Source of the DNA: Bryum argenteum
Lineage: Eukaryota > Streptophyta > Bryopsida > Bryales > Bryaceae
Assembly: GCA_037043015.1 (NCBI GenBank)
Contig: CM073331.1
Span: 1,819,501 to 1,883,500 of the forward strand
Length of the DNA: 64,000 bases
Reading direction: 5' to 3'
A program made the position numbers and the translations under genes. Position 1 is the stretch's first letter. Each line of letters begins with the position of its first letter. Shown here one piece after another: positions 23,796 through 37,400 of this stretch. Under the pieces are notes generated by a model. It was not told where the DNA came from, made no database searches, and saw only the letters and a list, made by a program, of their open reading frames with translations.

Positions 23796-26700
23796 ATGGC
23801 GGCCGCAAGCGCGCCCATCACCATGAAGGAGGCTCTCACGGTCCGGCTCCGATCTTGCCGCTTATTGCTCCATGTCCCTTAGGGTTTGCAGGATCTGTAA
23901 AATGCGGGAGCTCTTGCGATGTGGGGAGTACTTTTTGGTGCTTTTTTCAGGTTTTGGTGTTTGTTGACAGTGTGTTGGTGTGTAATGCAGCTGACGAGCC
24001 TCGGGATAAATCAACAATTTGTCACTTTCACACATGTGACGATGGAATCCGAGAAGTATATTTGCGTGCGGGAAACTTCGCCTCAAAATAGTGTCGTGAT
24101 TATTGACATGTCCACGCCGAATCAGCCCCTGCGTCGCCCGATCACTGCTGACTCCGCCTTGATGAATCCTACCAGCCGTGTCCTCGCGCTTAAAGGTACG
24201 CTCTCTTTTGCCATTTTGCCTGATCGATGGACACAATGACTAGGGCAATAGGCAGGTGATCGCAAAACGGCAGGTCGTGATGGAGATCTATTGCCAGGGA
24301 AACTTTAGTTGCGCATGTTGAGGACAGAACGATCGTTAAATGGACTTGTTGATCAACTTAGATTAGCTGAAAAATAATGGTTAAAACCGCCATTTTAGTC
24401 AAGGTCGGACTAGTTCGAGTGCTCGCGGATTGTTGAGGCGGGAAATGCGTTGCGACGTTTAGTTCGATCTTGTGGAGAAATTTTACTCAGGATTATGGAG
24501 ACATCGTAGCTGCTAGTAGAACCACGAGTTTGTTGCAGATAAGACTTTTATAAAAAAACTGTCATCGTAGGTTCGTATGAACGAGCTTACTTCTGATTGA
24601 CAACGAGTATGTCGGGAAAATGGTAGTTCATTTTTAATTAGATGGTATTGACTTCAGGAGATGTATGGAAGATTCATACTAAAAATAGTAATATAGAGGT
24701 GGTGGTTTCATGTGCCTCTCCATTCATCAGTTTACGTTATTTCGGTTACGCCTCAATCTGAAGCAGAGGCGAAAGTTACTCTTGACCTTTCTGCAGTGGT
24801 TTTGTCCAAATTCACCTACTACATGAAGATGTTGTTAATGATTACATGCTGTGTCTCCTCTTTGTTTCAGCTCAAATACCTGGTAGCACGCAAGATCACC
24901 TCCAAATCTTTAACATTGAATTGAAAGCCAAGATGAAATCTTATCAAATGCCAGAGCAGGTGAGAATGTACCCTTAGTGCTTTAGTCACTGCTGCTCGTA
25001 TAACTATGCATTAATTCGGAAGATGGAACTGACTTCATAAGTTAAGCCAGAGCAAGTTTTCTGCCTCCAAGCCGCTCCTTACCGTGGCATTCTCTATTAG
25101 GTGGTCTTTTGGAAGTGGATTACTCCAAGGTTATTGGGACTTGTGACTCAAACGTCAGTTTATCACTGGACAATAGAAGGTACGCGCTATGTCTGTCATG
25201 TTTGAGGTTTGAGATTGTTGTTTGTGAGGAGGTGCTTAGGTGTATACCAACAACGTCGGACTGAGTGTTCAAGTAGTTATACCACTTGGTGTGGCTTGGA
25301 CGTGGTTCATCCATTTACTTTGTGCATCATATATTGAGGCTCCTATCACCTATGCTTGTCCCAGGGGAATCTGAGCCAGTGAAGATGTTTGAGAGGACTG
25401 CAAACTTGACTGGCAACCAAATCATTAACTATAGATGCGATCCCTCAGAGAAGTGGCTAGTGCTGATTGGCATTGCTCCTGGAGCTCCTGAGGTACGTAC
25501 GATGTTTCGACCATAGCCTCTTTCGTAATGAAGAGCTGAGCGGCGGATCAAGAGAAGCTGATGGTCATTTATTAAGTTGTTTATCTACTGTGTCAAATTT
25601 GTTTTGGCTTAGTACTTGACTCACACTCTTACGTGTCTGTATTCCAGCGCCCCCAACTTGTGAAGGGAAACATGCAGCTATTCTCAGTTGACCAGCAGAG
25701 AAGTCAGGCTCTTGAAGCTCATGCTGCTTCATTTGCCACTTACCAGGTGAACTAGTTTTCATTTGAGGGTTTAGGTGTGATAGCTGTTTAGTAGTCATTG
25801 GTTTTTCCATTCTCATTTGCGGCATTCAATTTTGGAGCTGTGTCATGAGTTCTGCAGGTTCGAGGATCCAATAGTCCTTCCCTTCTCATTTCTTTTGCCA
25901 CAAAGTGTTTCGTCGGAGCTCAACTAGTGTCAAAGTTATATGTCATTGGGCTGGGGGCTTCGCCAGGTTTGTGTCGCTTCTTGGATCTCATGTGAATGGA
26001 AACCTTGTGATCAACCCAGGTGGTCGGAAATGATTCTCCATCTCTACTAATTGCATTCTCAACAAAATCTATCTCAGCTGGACAGCTTACATCCAAGCTG
26101 CATGTGATTGAGCTAGGTGCTCAGCCAGGTTGGTTCGACCTGTCTGATCTGCCTTCAGACCCTATGAATTTTTGCACCATTTGATTGTGCAACTTCTCTT
26201 ACGTATTCATTGAAAAGAGACAGATTGCTCTTTATGATGCTTTTGCCTTTTATCGCCTCTTACTTGTTGTGTTGCTGCTGCTGGTACTGGGTAGAGATAG
26301 ACGTTCTCTGACGTACTATCAGATCTAACCAGCGCGCTATCGGGTACAATCGGCAGTACGCGGATTGTTTTTGATCCTGGTATGCAAACTCACGCAGACT
26401 TCGATGTGTTCTTTTGCAGGAAAACCGGGTTTCTCCAAGAAAGCGGCAGATCTTTTCTTTCCGCCCGATTTTGCTGATGATTTCCCCGTCGCAATGCAGG
26501 TCGAGAAAAATTCCAGTTTTCCTCCTTACCTTGTCATCCAGTATTGTGTTCTTTGACATAGCTCATGAAAATATAGCTATGTTTTGCTGATTACTCGGTT
26601 TCGATTTTGGCCAACAGATTTCAGTGAAGTATGGACTCATTTATGTAATTACAAAGCTTGGCCTTCTATTTGTCTACGACCTGGAAACTGCAACAGCTGT

Positions 26701-29700
26701 GTACAGAAACCGAATTAGTCCAGATCCTATTTTCTTGACAACCGATGCTCCGCAAGTGGGTGGGTTTTATGCTGTTAATCGCCGGGGACAAGTCCTCCTT
26801 GCGACTGTCAACGAGTCTACAATTGTTCCTTTTGTTAGCAACCAGGTATACACAGTCATTTCATCAAAGACCCTAGATTTTCTGTACTTCAACTTGATCT
26901 TGATCTTGTTCTGCATAATTTGACATACGACAATGGATCGCCACACATGAACTCGACAACCAGCTCATTCATACCCTTCCCTAACTTAGAGTGCCAATCT
27001 TTTCTTCAGTTGAATAACTTGGAGCTTGCCGTGAACCTTGCAAGACGAGGAAACTTGCCTGGAGCAGAGGGATTGGTATGTTTCACTACCATCAGTTTAC
27101 CAATACTTCCATATGTTTCGCTTGTCAATCCTGTGATGTAAACCAATGGTTAAGTACAGGTTTTTCTGTTATGACGCTGAGGCTTGTCGATGCAACTTAG
27201 TCCGTTCACCATCGATTATAACTGTTGTTGCCATCTAGTCTTATCATGTACTCTGTTTGTTTGAGAATGTTGCCGGACGTTTTTGTTGAGCGGTTGTTGA
27301 TGGTGAGACAAATGGCCATCTAGACACAGTGAAGTCTCACTTAATAGCATTGGTTAACTTGTTCGCAGGTTGTACAACGCTTTCAAGATTTATTCTCCCA
27401 GATGAAGTACAAGGAAGCAGCAGACCTTGCAGCAGAGTCACCGCAAGGCATTCTCCGAACCCCGGATACAGTCGCAAAGTTTCAAAGTGTTCCAGTGCAG
27501 CCAGGACAAACATCACCCCTATTGCAGTACTTCGGGACCTTATTGACGAAGGGGAAGCTGAATATGTTCGAGTCATTGGAGCTTTCACGACTTGTGGTGA
27601 ATCAGAACAAAAAGAATTTGCTGGAGAATTGGCTGGCAGAGGACAAGCTGGAATGTAGCGAAGAGCTGGGAGATCTTGTTAAGACCGTGGACAATGACAT
27701 GGCACTTAAGATCTACATCAAGGCCAGGGCTACTCCAAAGGTGGTGGCAGCTTTTGCTGAGCGTGGCGAGTTTGACAAGATTTTAATTTACTCGAAGCAG
27801 GTTGGGTACACTCCGGATTACCTTTTCCTGCTGCAGTCAATCCTGCGATCAGACCCTCAGGCTGCTGTAAACTTCGCTCTCATGATGTCCCAACTCGAAG
27901 GTGGTTGCCCAGTTGACTACAATATTATCACAGACTTGTTTCTCCAGCGAAACATGATCCGGGAGGCAACTGCTTTTCTTTTGGATGTTTTGAAGCCCAA
28001 TCTTCCCGAGCAAGCTTTACTCCAGACCAAGGTTCTAGAAATCAATCTCGTCACGTTTCCAAATGTGGCTGACGCAATTTTGGCGAACGGAATGTTCAGC
28101 CATTATGACCGCCCTCGAGTTGCTCAACTTTGTGAGAAAGCTGGTCTTTACATGCGTGCTCTTCAGCATTATACGGAGTTGAATGATATCAAGCGCATTG
28201 TTATCAACACCCATGCTATCGACCCACAGGCTCTCGTTGAGTTTTTCGGCACCCTATCAAAGGAATGGGCCTTGGACTGCATGAAGGAGTTGCTGCAGGT
28301 GAACATGCGTGGAAACCTCCAGATCATAGTACAGGTGGCCAAGGAATACGCAGAGCAGTTGGGTGTTGATGCATGTGTGAAGCTATTTGAGAATTTCAAG
28401 TCTTTCGAGGGTTTGTACTTCTTCCTTGGAGCTTATTTGAGTTCAAGCGAGGATCCCGAAATCCACTACAAGTACATCGAGGCAGCTGCCAAGACCGGTC
28501 AAATCAAAGAAGTTGAGCGTGTTACAAGGGAGTCCAATTTCTATCCTCCCGAGAGGACCAAGAACTTCTTGATGGAATCCAAGCTCCCAGACGCGAGGCC
28601 TCTTATCAATGTCTGTGATCGTCATGGTTTCGTGCCAGACCTTACTCACTACCTTTATGTCAACAACATGCTTCGTTACATCGAAGGTTATGTGCAGAAG
28701 GTTAACCCCCAAAACGCACCCTTGGTGGTGGGACAACTGTTGGACGATGACTGTCCTGAGGACTTCATTAAGGGATTGATTTTATCTGTACGCTCTCTGC
28801 TCCCAGTGGAGCCATTGGTACTTGAGTGTGAGAAGAGGAACCGTCTCAGGCTGCTGACACAGTTCTTGGAGCACCTTGTTAGCGAAGGTAGTCAAGATGT
28901 GCATGTGCACAATGCCCTGGGTAAAATCATCATCGACACCAACAACAACCCTGAACATTTTCTCACTACCAATCCCTACTACGACTCGAAAGTCGTCGGC
29001 AAGTACTGCGAGAAGCGCGATCCTACACTCGCTGTGGTTGCATACAGACGTGGACAATGTGACGATGAGCTTGTTGAGGTTACCAACAAGAATTCCCTCT
29101 TCAAGCTTCAGGCCAGGTAAACGCAATTCCTCATTTTCTTCCCATTACTTTCAGATATTCTATAATGAAGAGTTCTCTAATGACCCGCTCCAAAGTTGAT
29201 CTTGACTGATGTTAAGTATCAAATGATTGGTTTCACTTTCATTCATTTTTGCTGATCAAGCATGTATTTGTGTTTCTCCCAGGTATGTGGTGGAGCGCAT
29301 GGAGCCGGACTTGTGGTTGAAGGTTCTGAGCGAAGAAAACACATGCAGAAGACAGTTGATTGATCAGGTCGTCTCTACTGCTCTTCCGGAGAGCAAGAGC
29401 CCAGAGCAGGTGTCGGCCACGGTCAAGGCTTTCATGACAGCAGATCTGCCGCATGAGCTTATCGAGTTGCTGGAGAAGATTGTTCTCCAGAACTCAGCCT
29501 TCAGTGGCAACCCGAACTTACAGAACTTGCTCATCCTCACAGCAATCAAGGCTGACACTACCCGTGTCATGGATTACATTCACCGTTTGGACAACTTCGA
29601 TGGTCCTGCAGTGGGTGAGATTGCAGTGGGTGCAGAGCTCTTCGAGGAGGCGTTTGCAATTTTCAAGAAGTTCAACCTGAACGTGCAAGCTGTGAATGTC

Positions 29701-32085
29701 CTGCTGGACAACATTCGCAACATCGACCGTGCCGTGGAGTTCGCAGCCCGCGTCGAAGAGGATGAGGTTTGGAGCCAGGTCGGTAAGGCTCAGTTGAGGG
29801 AAGGATTGGTCAGCGATGCCATTGAGTCCTTCATCAAGGCTAATGACGCCACTCAATACAATGAGGTTATCGATGTTGCGTCTGGTGTCCGGGCATACGA
29901 GGATCTCGTCAAGTACTTGAACATGGTCCGCAAGAAGGTTAAGGAGGCGAAGGTCGATTCCGAGTTGATCTTTGCATATGCCAAACTTAACCGATTGGAT
30001 GACATTGAGGAGTTCATTGTCACCCCCAACCTTGCGAACTTGCAAACTGTCGGAGATCGTCTGTTTGATGAAGAGTTGTACGAAGCTGCCAAAATCATCT
30101 TCACGCACATCTCCAACTGGGCTAGACTTGCCAGCACTCTTGTTAAGCTTCACCAGTTCCAAGCTGCTGTGGATGCCGCCAGGAAGGCTAACAGTGCGCG
30201 GACATGGAAGGAAGTCTGCTTCGCTTGCGTGGATGCCGAGGAATTCCGTCTTGCCCAAATCTGCGGTCTCAATGTCATTGTCCAGGTATGGATTATCTCT
30301 TGATGTCTCACTCGTCTATTTGACAACCTGGTTATCCTTTCGTACTTTGCAATGGCTTTCCGTGAACGGCCATACCTTGAGTGTTTCAACATCCATTACC
30401 TTATACAGAACTAACAGGTTGTCGTTGTGTAGCGAAAATATTACTATATTATGCATGTGCCTTTCTATCTGGAAATGTAGGAGCAAGTATCTGACTAGGA
30501 TACCGTTAACTTGTGTGCAGGTTGATGATTTGGAAGAGGTCAGTGAATACTACCAAAACAGGGGTCGGTTCGATGAGCTCATCTCGCTTATGGAGAGTGG
30601 GCTGGGTTTAGAGCGTGCTCACATGGGTATCTTCACAGAGCTGGGCACATTGTACGCCAGATATCGACCAGAGAAGCTCATGGAGCATCTCAAGCTCTTC
30701 GTCACCCGTATCAACATCCCCAAGCTCATTCGTGTATGCGACGAGCAGCAACACTGGAAGGAACTCACTTACTTATACATCGCATATGATGAGTTTGACA
30801 ACGCCGCTGCAACCATGATGAGCCATTCTCCCGAGGCATGGGAGCATATGCAATTCAAGGATGTTGCTGTCAAGGTTGCGAACGTGGAGCTTTACTACAA
30901 GGCTGTGTATTTCTACCTCGAGGAGTATCCCGAGCTCATTAACGACTTGCTCAATGTCTTGGCTGCTCGCGTTGATCACACACGAGTTGTGGATATTATG
31001 CGTAAGGCTGGACACCTCCCACTGGTGAAGCCATATATGGTGGCGGTACAAAGCGCCAACAATGCTGCAGTTAACGAGGCTTTGAACAATCTATACATTG
31101 AAGAGGAGGATTATGAGCGGCTTAGGGAGTCTATTGATATGTACGATAACTTCGACCAGATCACAATGGCACAAAGGGTAATTTTTCTGACCCCGACTTT
31201 CGTATCGAACATTCTTTGTCTTTTCGATATGAGTATTGATAGTCTGTATTCTTCCACAGATCGAGAAGCACGAGCTTTTGGAAATGCGCCGAGTTGGAGC
31301 CTACATTTACAAGAGAGCCGGCAGATGGAAACAATCTGTGGCTTTGTCTAAGAAGGACAACTTATACAAAGATGCTATGGAGACGTGCTCGCAGTCAGGC
31401 GATCGTGAACTTGCTGAGGAACTGCTCACGTTCTTCGTGGACAAGGTCAGTACTGATTTTCTTTCAGCACTTGGACTCTCTTATGTTTGCTTTTGTAACC
31501 TTCTCTAATATCGTTTTGTAATGATGCACAGGGCAAGAAAGAGTGCTTCGCTGCTTGCTTGTACACTTGCTACGACCTCATTCGTGCCGATGTTGCGGTT
31601 GAGTTGGCATGGATGCATGGCATGATGGACTTCGCTGTACCATACTTGCTGCAGGTGCGAAGCCTTTCCAAATCTTATCCTTTCACTTGTTATCATGGTT
31701 GCTGATTCTAACATTCTCTACAATTTGGCTCTGCAGTTCTTGCGTGAGTACTCCACCAAGGTCGATGATTTGGTGAAAGACAAATTAGAAGCAAACGAAG
31801 AGAAGAAGTCGAAGGAGCAAGAGGAGAAGGAAGTAGTCGCTCAGTCGGTAAGATTCTTGCTTCCTAACGTTACTTCGACTAGTTTTCTGCAGTTTTATGA
31901 TTTCTGACACTATTCGTTTTCTGCAGAACATGTACGCTCAGCTGCTGCCTCTAGCGCTACCTGCACCTCCAGTTGCTGGAATGCCAGGTATGGGAGGAGG
32001 TATGCCCGGAATGGGAGGAGGCATGCCAGGATACGGAATGCCACCAATGTCAGGTTATGGCATGCCTGCCATGAGTGGGTTCTAG
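23796..32085 (+). CDS. CHC: Clathrin heavy chain (17 exons, plus one alternative exon)
   Basis: Structural coat protein of clathrin vesicles; three heavy chains form the triskelion acting at plasma membrane, trans-Golgi and cell plate. Exons: 23796-23840, 23991-24195, 24871-24959, 25101-25179, 25365-25492, 25648-25746, alternative 25858-25966 or 26020-26128, 26420-26499, 26618-26845, 27010-27075, 27369-29116, 29283-30285, 30521-31177, 31260-31445, 31532-31654, 31737-31847, 31927-32085. Either choice gives an open frame of 1704 residues, the normal plant length. The N-terminal beta-propeller (from [20 protein letters not shown]) spans the first ten or so exons, followed by the linker and helical repeats of the leg. 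The 3' end encodes a Met/Gly/Pro-rich tail ([14 protein letters not shown]) ending MSGF. The two big exons, 1.75 and 1.0 kb, hold most of the leg. No frame defects were seen. Confidence 0.97.
25858..25966 (+). other. Alternative clathrin exon 7a
   Basis: A 109-nt exon-like segment between a TGCAG acceptor and a G/GTTTGT donor, encoding [16 protein letters not shown]... and ending LGASP. It occupies the same place, phase (0 in, 1 out) and length as exon 7b, and the two are identical at 22 of 36 aligned residues by my count. It departs from the canonical sequence at positions that 7b keeps, for example [16 protein letters not shown] in place of [16 protein letters not shown]. Only 53 nt separate it from 7b. 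Confidence 0.85.
26020..26128 (+). other. Alternative clathrin exon 7b (canonical version)
   Basis: A 109-nt segment with a CCCAG acceptor and a G/GTTGGT donor, encoding [16 protein letters not shown]... ending IELGAQP, the form expected in clathrin heavy chains. It joins in frame both to the upstream exon (..AASFATYQ) and to the downstream one ([14 protein letters not shown]). Using both 7a and 7b would add 218 nt and shift the frame. Confidence 0.9.
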
Positions 32086-32760
32086 AGACATTTGTTGCAT
32101 TTTGATCTTATAATAAGGGTCGTTTGCATCCATCAAATTCTTTTGTTAGTGAGGGAAGCCAACTGTGAGGGGGGCTGCATTGGCATCATGTACATGAGGT
32201 TGTTGGTGGTGCCAGGGGTTTTGTATTGTTTGGCTGATAGGCAAGAGTAGAGTAGGTCATATTCATATCCATGTTCTTAATTTTTGTGTGGATCTTAGAA
32301 CTGCACAAATTTAGATCAGTGAATGTTGCAGCAGTTTCACTTGAAGTAGAGAGGGTAGCCTCCGGAGCATTGGATTCTCTCTGCACTGAAGGTGCTGCAG
32401 TAAAATTTTCTGCACTAGTTTAAAACTGTGTGCCTAGTGATGCATGGATACGACACGATTTATTTTTCATTTGAGTTTATAATCGAGTTTTTTCTTCAAA
32501 TTAACAGCTATTACAAAGGTCTGCTAGCAATATACTCACTTATGATCAAATTTGACAACTTACTAACTTATTATTGTGCTTCATCTCGATTTGATAACAG
32601 AACGAACCAGATAATACATCAATTATGCTTGATTCCAACCTTGAAAAGAAATCATATCAATTCAGATATTATGCTTGACTAAGAAGCTGGATAAAGAAGA
32701 TCGATCCACAGTTATCACTGGAATGTAAATGCTTCACCCAAGTGGTGAGTGAGGTGCGTG
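32086..32760. other. Clathrin 3' UTR and spacer
   Basis: Expected 3' UTR of the clathrin gene (possible AATAA-type signal in TATAATAAGGG near 32111) followed by AT-rich spacer. No gene seen. Confidence 0.4.
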
Positions 32761-32763
32761 CGT

Positions 32764-32990
32764 AAGGTAGGAGTGGCTAAAACCGTCCAGCCCAAAAACT
32801 GTCCGAATTTCAGCTTTGCATACTTGGAATAGTGGTGTAAAATATTAATTATTTTTCGATAGTCTGCAAAGCTAGTGCAAATCCATCCCGAAAAAAAAGA
32901 CATTTTTTGAGTAATCCTATAATTTCCTTTGAATATTTGAACCGTGCTGTGCGGTTTTTGGGGCTGGACGGTTTTAGCCACTCCTACCTT
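32764..32990. mobile_element. MITE with long terminal inverted repeats
   Basis: The left end AAGGTAGGAGTGGCTAAAAC... and the right end ...GTTTTAGCCACTCCTACCTT are inverted repeats of about 35 bp (AACCGTCCAGCCC also pairs). The right end runs straight into a 34-bp tandem duplication, so its exact border and target duplication are unclear. Family not assigned. A 112-codon minus-strand frame across it is incidental. Confidence 0.6.
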
Positions 32991-33046
32991 GAAAGAAGAG
33001 TGTGATGCATGCCACTCCTGCCTTGAAAGAAGAGTGTGATGCATGC
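32979..33046. repeat. 34-bp tandem duplication
   Basis: Two adjacent copies of CCACTCCT(A/G)CCTTGAAAG...GATGCATG, differing at about one base. The first copy overlaps the right terminal repeat of the MITE, so the second carries a piece of the terminus. Confidence 0.65.
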
Positions 33047-33332
33047 TTCGCATAGGACGTGTGAATCAGGTGTATGTCGAAGGGTTAATGTATGTGGCAC
33101 TGTTGGCGTAATAGTACTTTATGTTGATTTTAGTTCAACGTTAACGTTTTGGTATTGATAGTTTGTTTAAGATAAGAGGTAAGGTAAGCAGTACCAAACT
33201 TTTTTAGACTCCAGAAGTAAATTTGAACAGAAGTACAAAAGGAATCCAAATACTGTAAGTGATAAATAGGTGGGCCCATCTTAATAATATACCACAGACT
33301 TGTGATCTCAAATTGTTTCTTGGATCTTCACG

Positions 33333-33925
33333 TTAACCCTTAATCGTCACGGGTGACCAAACTGGTCACCAAGGTCATTGTTTTTGCTTTTGGGGTCCGA
33401 CACAGTGGTAGGGTGCAAATATTGTCCAAAGGCACCCCCATTCTTTTGTTTTTCCGAATCCAATGCTCCTTGCCGATCGCCTTATTGAGGTTTGTGTGAT
33501 CCGCGCGAAATTGTAGGGGCCACGTGATCCCATGGTCAATGCTCTTTGACTTGGCCTTTCTTTTTATTTTTTTGACGATTTTTTTCCAAAATAATAAAAA
33601 GTCTTGATCTTTATCCCTATACCATGCTCTATGATGCCAATTTTCAGAAAAAATGATCCAAAGGGGGAAAAACTAAAAAAGCAATATGATATTTCTCACT
33701 CATGATCAACAACCAAAACATTTTCTTCTCAACGGTGCCATTTTTTTAGTTTTTACCCGATGTGATTGATCTTTTTTGCATTGGTCACATCACCAAGTTA
33801 CCTTGATAACCACCGTTTCCAATTCTCAAAATTGTTTTACCTTTAGTGCAGAAATAAGGCCAGAAGACAATGAGGTTGCATTTCTCTCCAATTTGTGAAA
33901 AACAAGGATGTCAATTAAGGGTTAA
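33333..33925 (+). mobile_element. TTAA-flanked non-autonomous element, family D (593 bp)
   Basis: TTAA (33333-33336) then CCCTTAATCGTCAC; right end GTCAATTAAGGG then TTAA (33922-33925). The terminal repeat is about 8 bp perfect, then imperfect. No coding content. Confidence 0.65.
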
Positions 33926-34446
33926 CCAATGCAAATGATTGCAAGATTGAATAGTTCATGTCCTTGAATTACTTTCCACACGACCAACGTCCAGTAGAAA
34001 GGCAGTCCAATTCAAGAATGGTTGTTGCCACCTTTGTGAGGTAAAGATTCCCTCACTCTATCGATATATCAGAAATACTAGAGCAAAGTTTACACACAAA
34101 AATACCCTCTGACTTGTGTCCAAGTACAACGAAACAAATTAGAAAGTTCGACTACCCATTTCTCACTCCGATCAAATTGCATATACGTATTGCATGCGTG
34201 TGTACGGTCTAGAGAAGATGCTTTCATCGGAATGACGTGAGATGCTGCCATCGATCTCACACAACAAAAATCCTTCACCCTCCAAATCCCGGGAGACTGA
34301 GGTGCTTCCACATGCACAATCAATGCCATCGGCACTTCCACGATCAGCTAGTTTGCATGTTGGAGGACGCCCTTTTCAGTTTTAATATTCTGACAATGAG
34401 CCTGTTTTTGATCGATTGTTGAGAAAAGCTCGAGAGAGTGGTGGCC

Positions 34447-37400
34447 ATGGCGAAGTGTGCGGCGAATTACGGACCTCTGACGCCCATTACATTCCTGGAG
34501 CGCACAGCCGCGCTTTACCCCGAGCGCACTTCGATTATCTACGGCGATCTGCAATGGACGTGGGCGCAGACGTTCGATCGATGCCGCCGTCTTGCTTCCA
34601 AAGTCTCGCAGCTCGTCGACGTCGGCCAGACGGTTAGCTCCCTCTTCTTCTTCTTCCCTTGCTCTCAAATTCTTCAATTAGGGTTCCATTCTAGCAATCA
34701 AATTTCACTCATGTGCAGATTGTTGTAAGCATCTCAAACCGTTTGGAGGAACTAGTACAGTGTTCATCCTGAAAGGAGTTAGTAGTCAAAGGAGTTAGTA
34801 GTCATTTATCAATCATGGCTATCTGACTAGGTAGGAATGAGTATACGCTAGGGAGAGGGGTCGGTAGGGAATGATGATCACAGCTTTCTCTTTTGAGAAA
34901 CCCATTCACAAAAGAGAAGAACACTGACAATGGTGTAAGAATTTCAATTGAGGTTGGCATGTCTGATAGTGTTTTGCCTCGAGAGGGATTGGCAGTCAAT
35001 GGCGATCAAAATTCACTCTCATGTACAAAAATTCACTCATGTACTCACAGACATTGTTGTAGGAATGTTTGCTATCTCTTACGTACTATTGACTAAGTAA
35101 GAACTATTATGTTGTTCACTTTAATAGTTCTTCATCATAGAGTAGGTCTAATCGTCAAGGATAGGTTGAAAAAGACGGTATCCATACCGACCTTGCAGTT
35201 TAAAAAAGTATTAGCAATCAAATCTCACTCCTTTGCGGAACCCATTTGAAATTGAAATTGAAATGTTTCCAGTCGCTAGCATAATGTTCAAGGTTGGTAG
35301 TCCTACACTATCAGTATTCTGATATGATGCACATCCAAGGATAGGTTGGAAAAGTACACTATTCTTGCAAGCTTGGAGTTCTTCTTCTCCTTTATCACTG
35401 TTATGGCGCTTTGCAGGTATCAGTGCTCTCCCCGAACTCACCAGCAGTATACGAGCTCAACTTCGGCGTGCCAATGGCAGGAGCAGTGCTCAACTCGATC
35501 AACTCCCGTCTCGACGCACGAACAATCTCCGTTCTCCTGGCCCACAGCGAAACCAAACTCCTGTTCGTGGACTCGCAGTACATGCAGGTGGTGCAGGAGG
35601 CGCTCACCATGTGGTTAGGAGGATCGACTGGTTGGAAGCCGCACATCGTGGTGATCGAGGATCGAGTCGATGCTGGGAAGATTAGTTTCAAGACTTTCTT
35701 GCCTGGATGGGGCGTGCTGGTTGAGTACGAGGAGGTGATTCAGAGTGGGGAACCGGGGTTTGCGATACGGTGGCCGAACGATGATTGGGATACTATTGCT
35801 TTGAATTATACGAGTGGGACTACTTCGAGACCGAAAGGCGTGCTTTATCACCACAGGTACCTGCCCATCCTTTGTTCGAACCTTCATAGTCGACAGCGTT
35901 GCAGTCACATTGTGTGGATTGTATTGTAGTACGACTGTTTGGGTCATTCCGTACAGATCCTATTGTATTCAAAAGTTTTTCTTCTAGTGTCTCAAGCCAG
36001 ATTGTGAGGATAGCTTGGTGACATTTCCTAGACTGTGATGTTTTTGGTGGTGCTTGAATCATTGTGGACAAGTAGTACCGGATAAGTTTTCTTCTGATGT
36101 CTGCAGCGGGTGTGGATTGTCCAGACATTGATGATGCATGGATGTTTCTAGTGGTGCTTGAATTTGATTTGATGGTTTTTCTTCTGGAGTCTAATGCCAA
36201 ATTGTGAGGACAGCTTGGTGTGATTGCTTGGGCATTGATGATGCTCTGGTGGTGCTTGAGTCATTGCGGACAAGTCATACCAGGCAGTCTTTCTCATAGT
36301 GTGTATAGCCAGATTGTGAGAAATCTGGTGTGATTGCTCGGACATTGATGCATGGATGTTGTCCTTCAATATAATGTTGTTATAGTCATTGTTTACAAGT
36401 AGCACCGGAAGGTCTTTTCTTCTAGTGTCTACAGTCAGATTATGTGAGTACCCGGGTGTAATTAATCCGATGGATGTTTGCTGCTGCTGCAGGGGAGCAT
36501 ACCTGTGCCCACTAATAGCAGTCCAATGGTGGAACATGCTCCCTCACTCCGTCTACCTGTGGACACTCCCCATGTTCCACTGCAACGGCTGGTGCTTCAC
36601 CTGGGGAATCGCCGCCATCTCCGGCACAAACGTCATTATCCGCGCAGTCGAGCCCAAAGCGATCTTCGACGCCATCTCCCGTCACAAAGTCACCCATCTC
36701 TGCGGGGCGCCAGTCGTCCTCAACACCATCGCCAACGCTCCACACTCCCTCCCCAACAATCACAAAGTCGCCGTCATCACAGGAGGGGCGCCTCCTCCAC
36801 CCTCAGTCCTGTCCAGTATGGAGGAGAAGGGCTTCGATGTTACCCACTCGTATGGCTTAACGGAGACTTACGGCCCTGCTCTTGTATGCACTTGGAAACC
36901 GGAGTTTGAGAAGTTTCCGCTTGAGGAGCGGGCGAAGATTAAAGCGAGACAAGGGTTGGCGCATGTGGGACTTCAGGAAGTTGATGTTTTGGATTCGAGG
37001 ATGAATCCTGTTGCAAGAGATGGGAAGCAGATTGGGGAGATTATGGTTCGGGGAAGTACTGTTATGAAGGGATACTTTCGTGATGAGGAGGCTACCAGGT
37101 ATGTGGTGTTTTTTTCAACTGACAGAAAAGACTCTCACCATTTTGCGACAGAAGCTCCAAGATTATCTGAACATAAGAGTAAACGAAATCAATGCTTGCC
37201 GAAACTATCAATGAATGCTTACAATGTCTATTTTGACTGCACTTTTGCAGGCAAGCCTTCGAGGGAGGCTGGTTCCACACAGGCGACCTCGGAGTAGTCC
37301 ACCCGGACAACTACATCGAAGTGAAAGACCGCTCCAAGGACATAATCATCTCCGGAGGCGAAAACATCAGCTCAATCGAGATCGAATCCATCCTCTTCAA

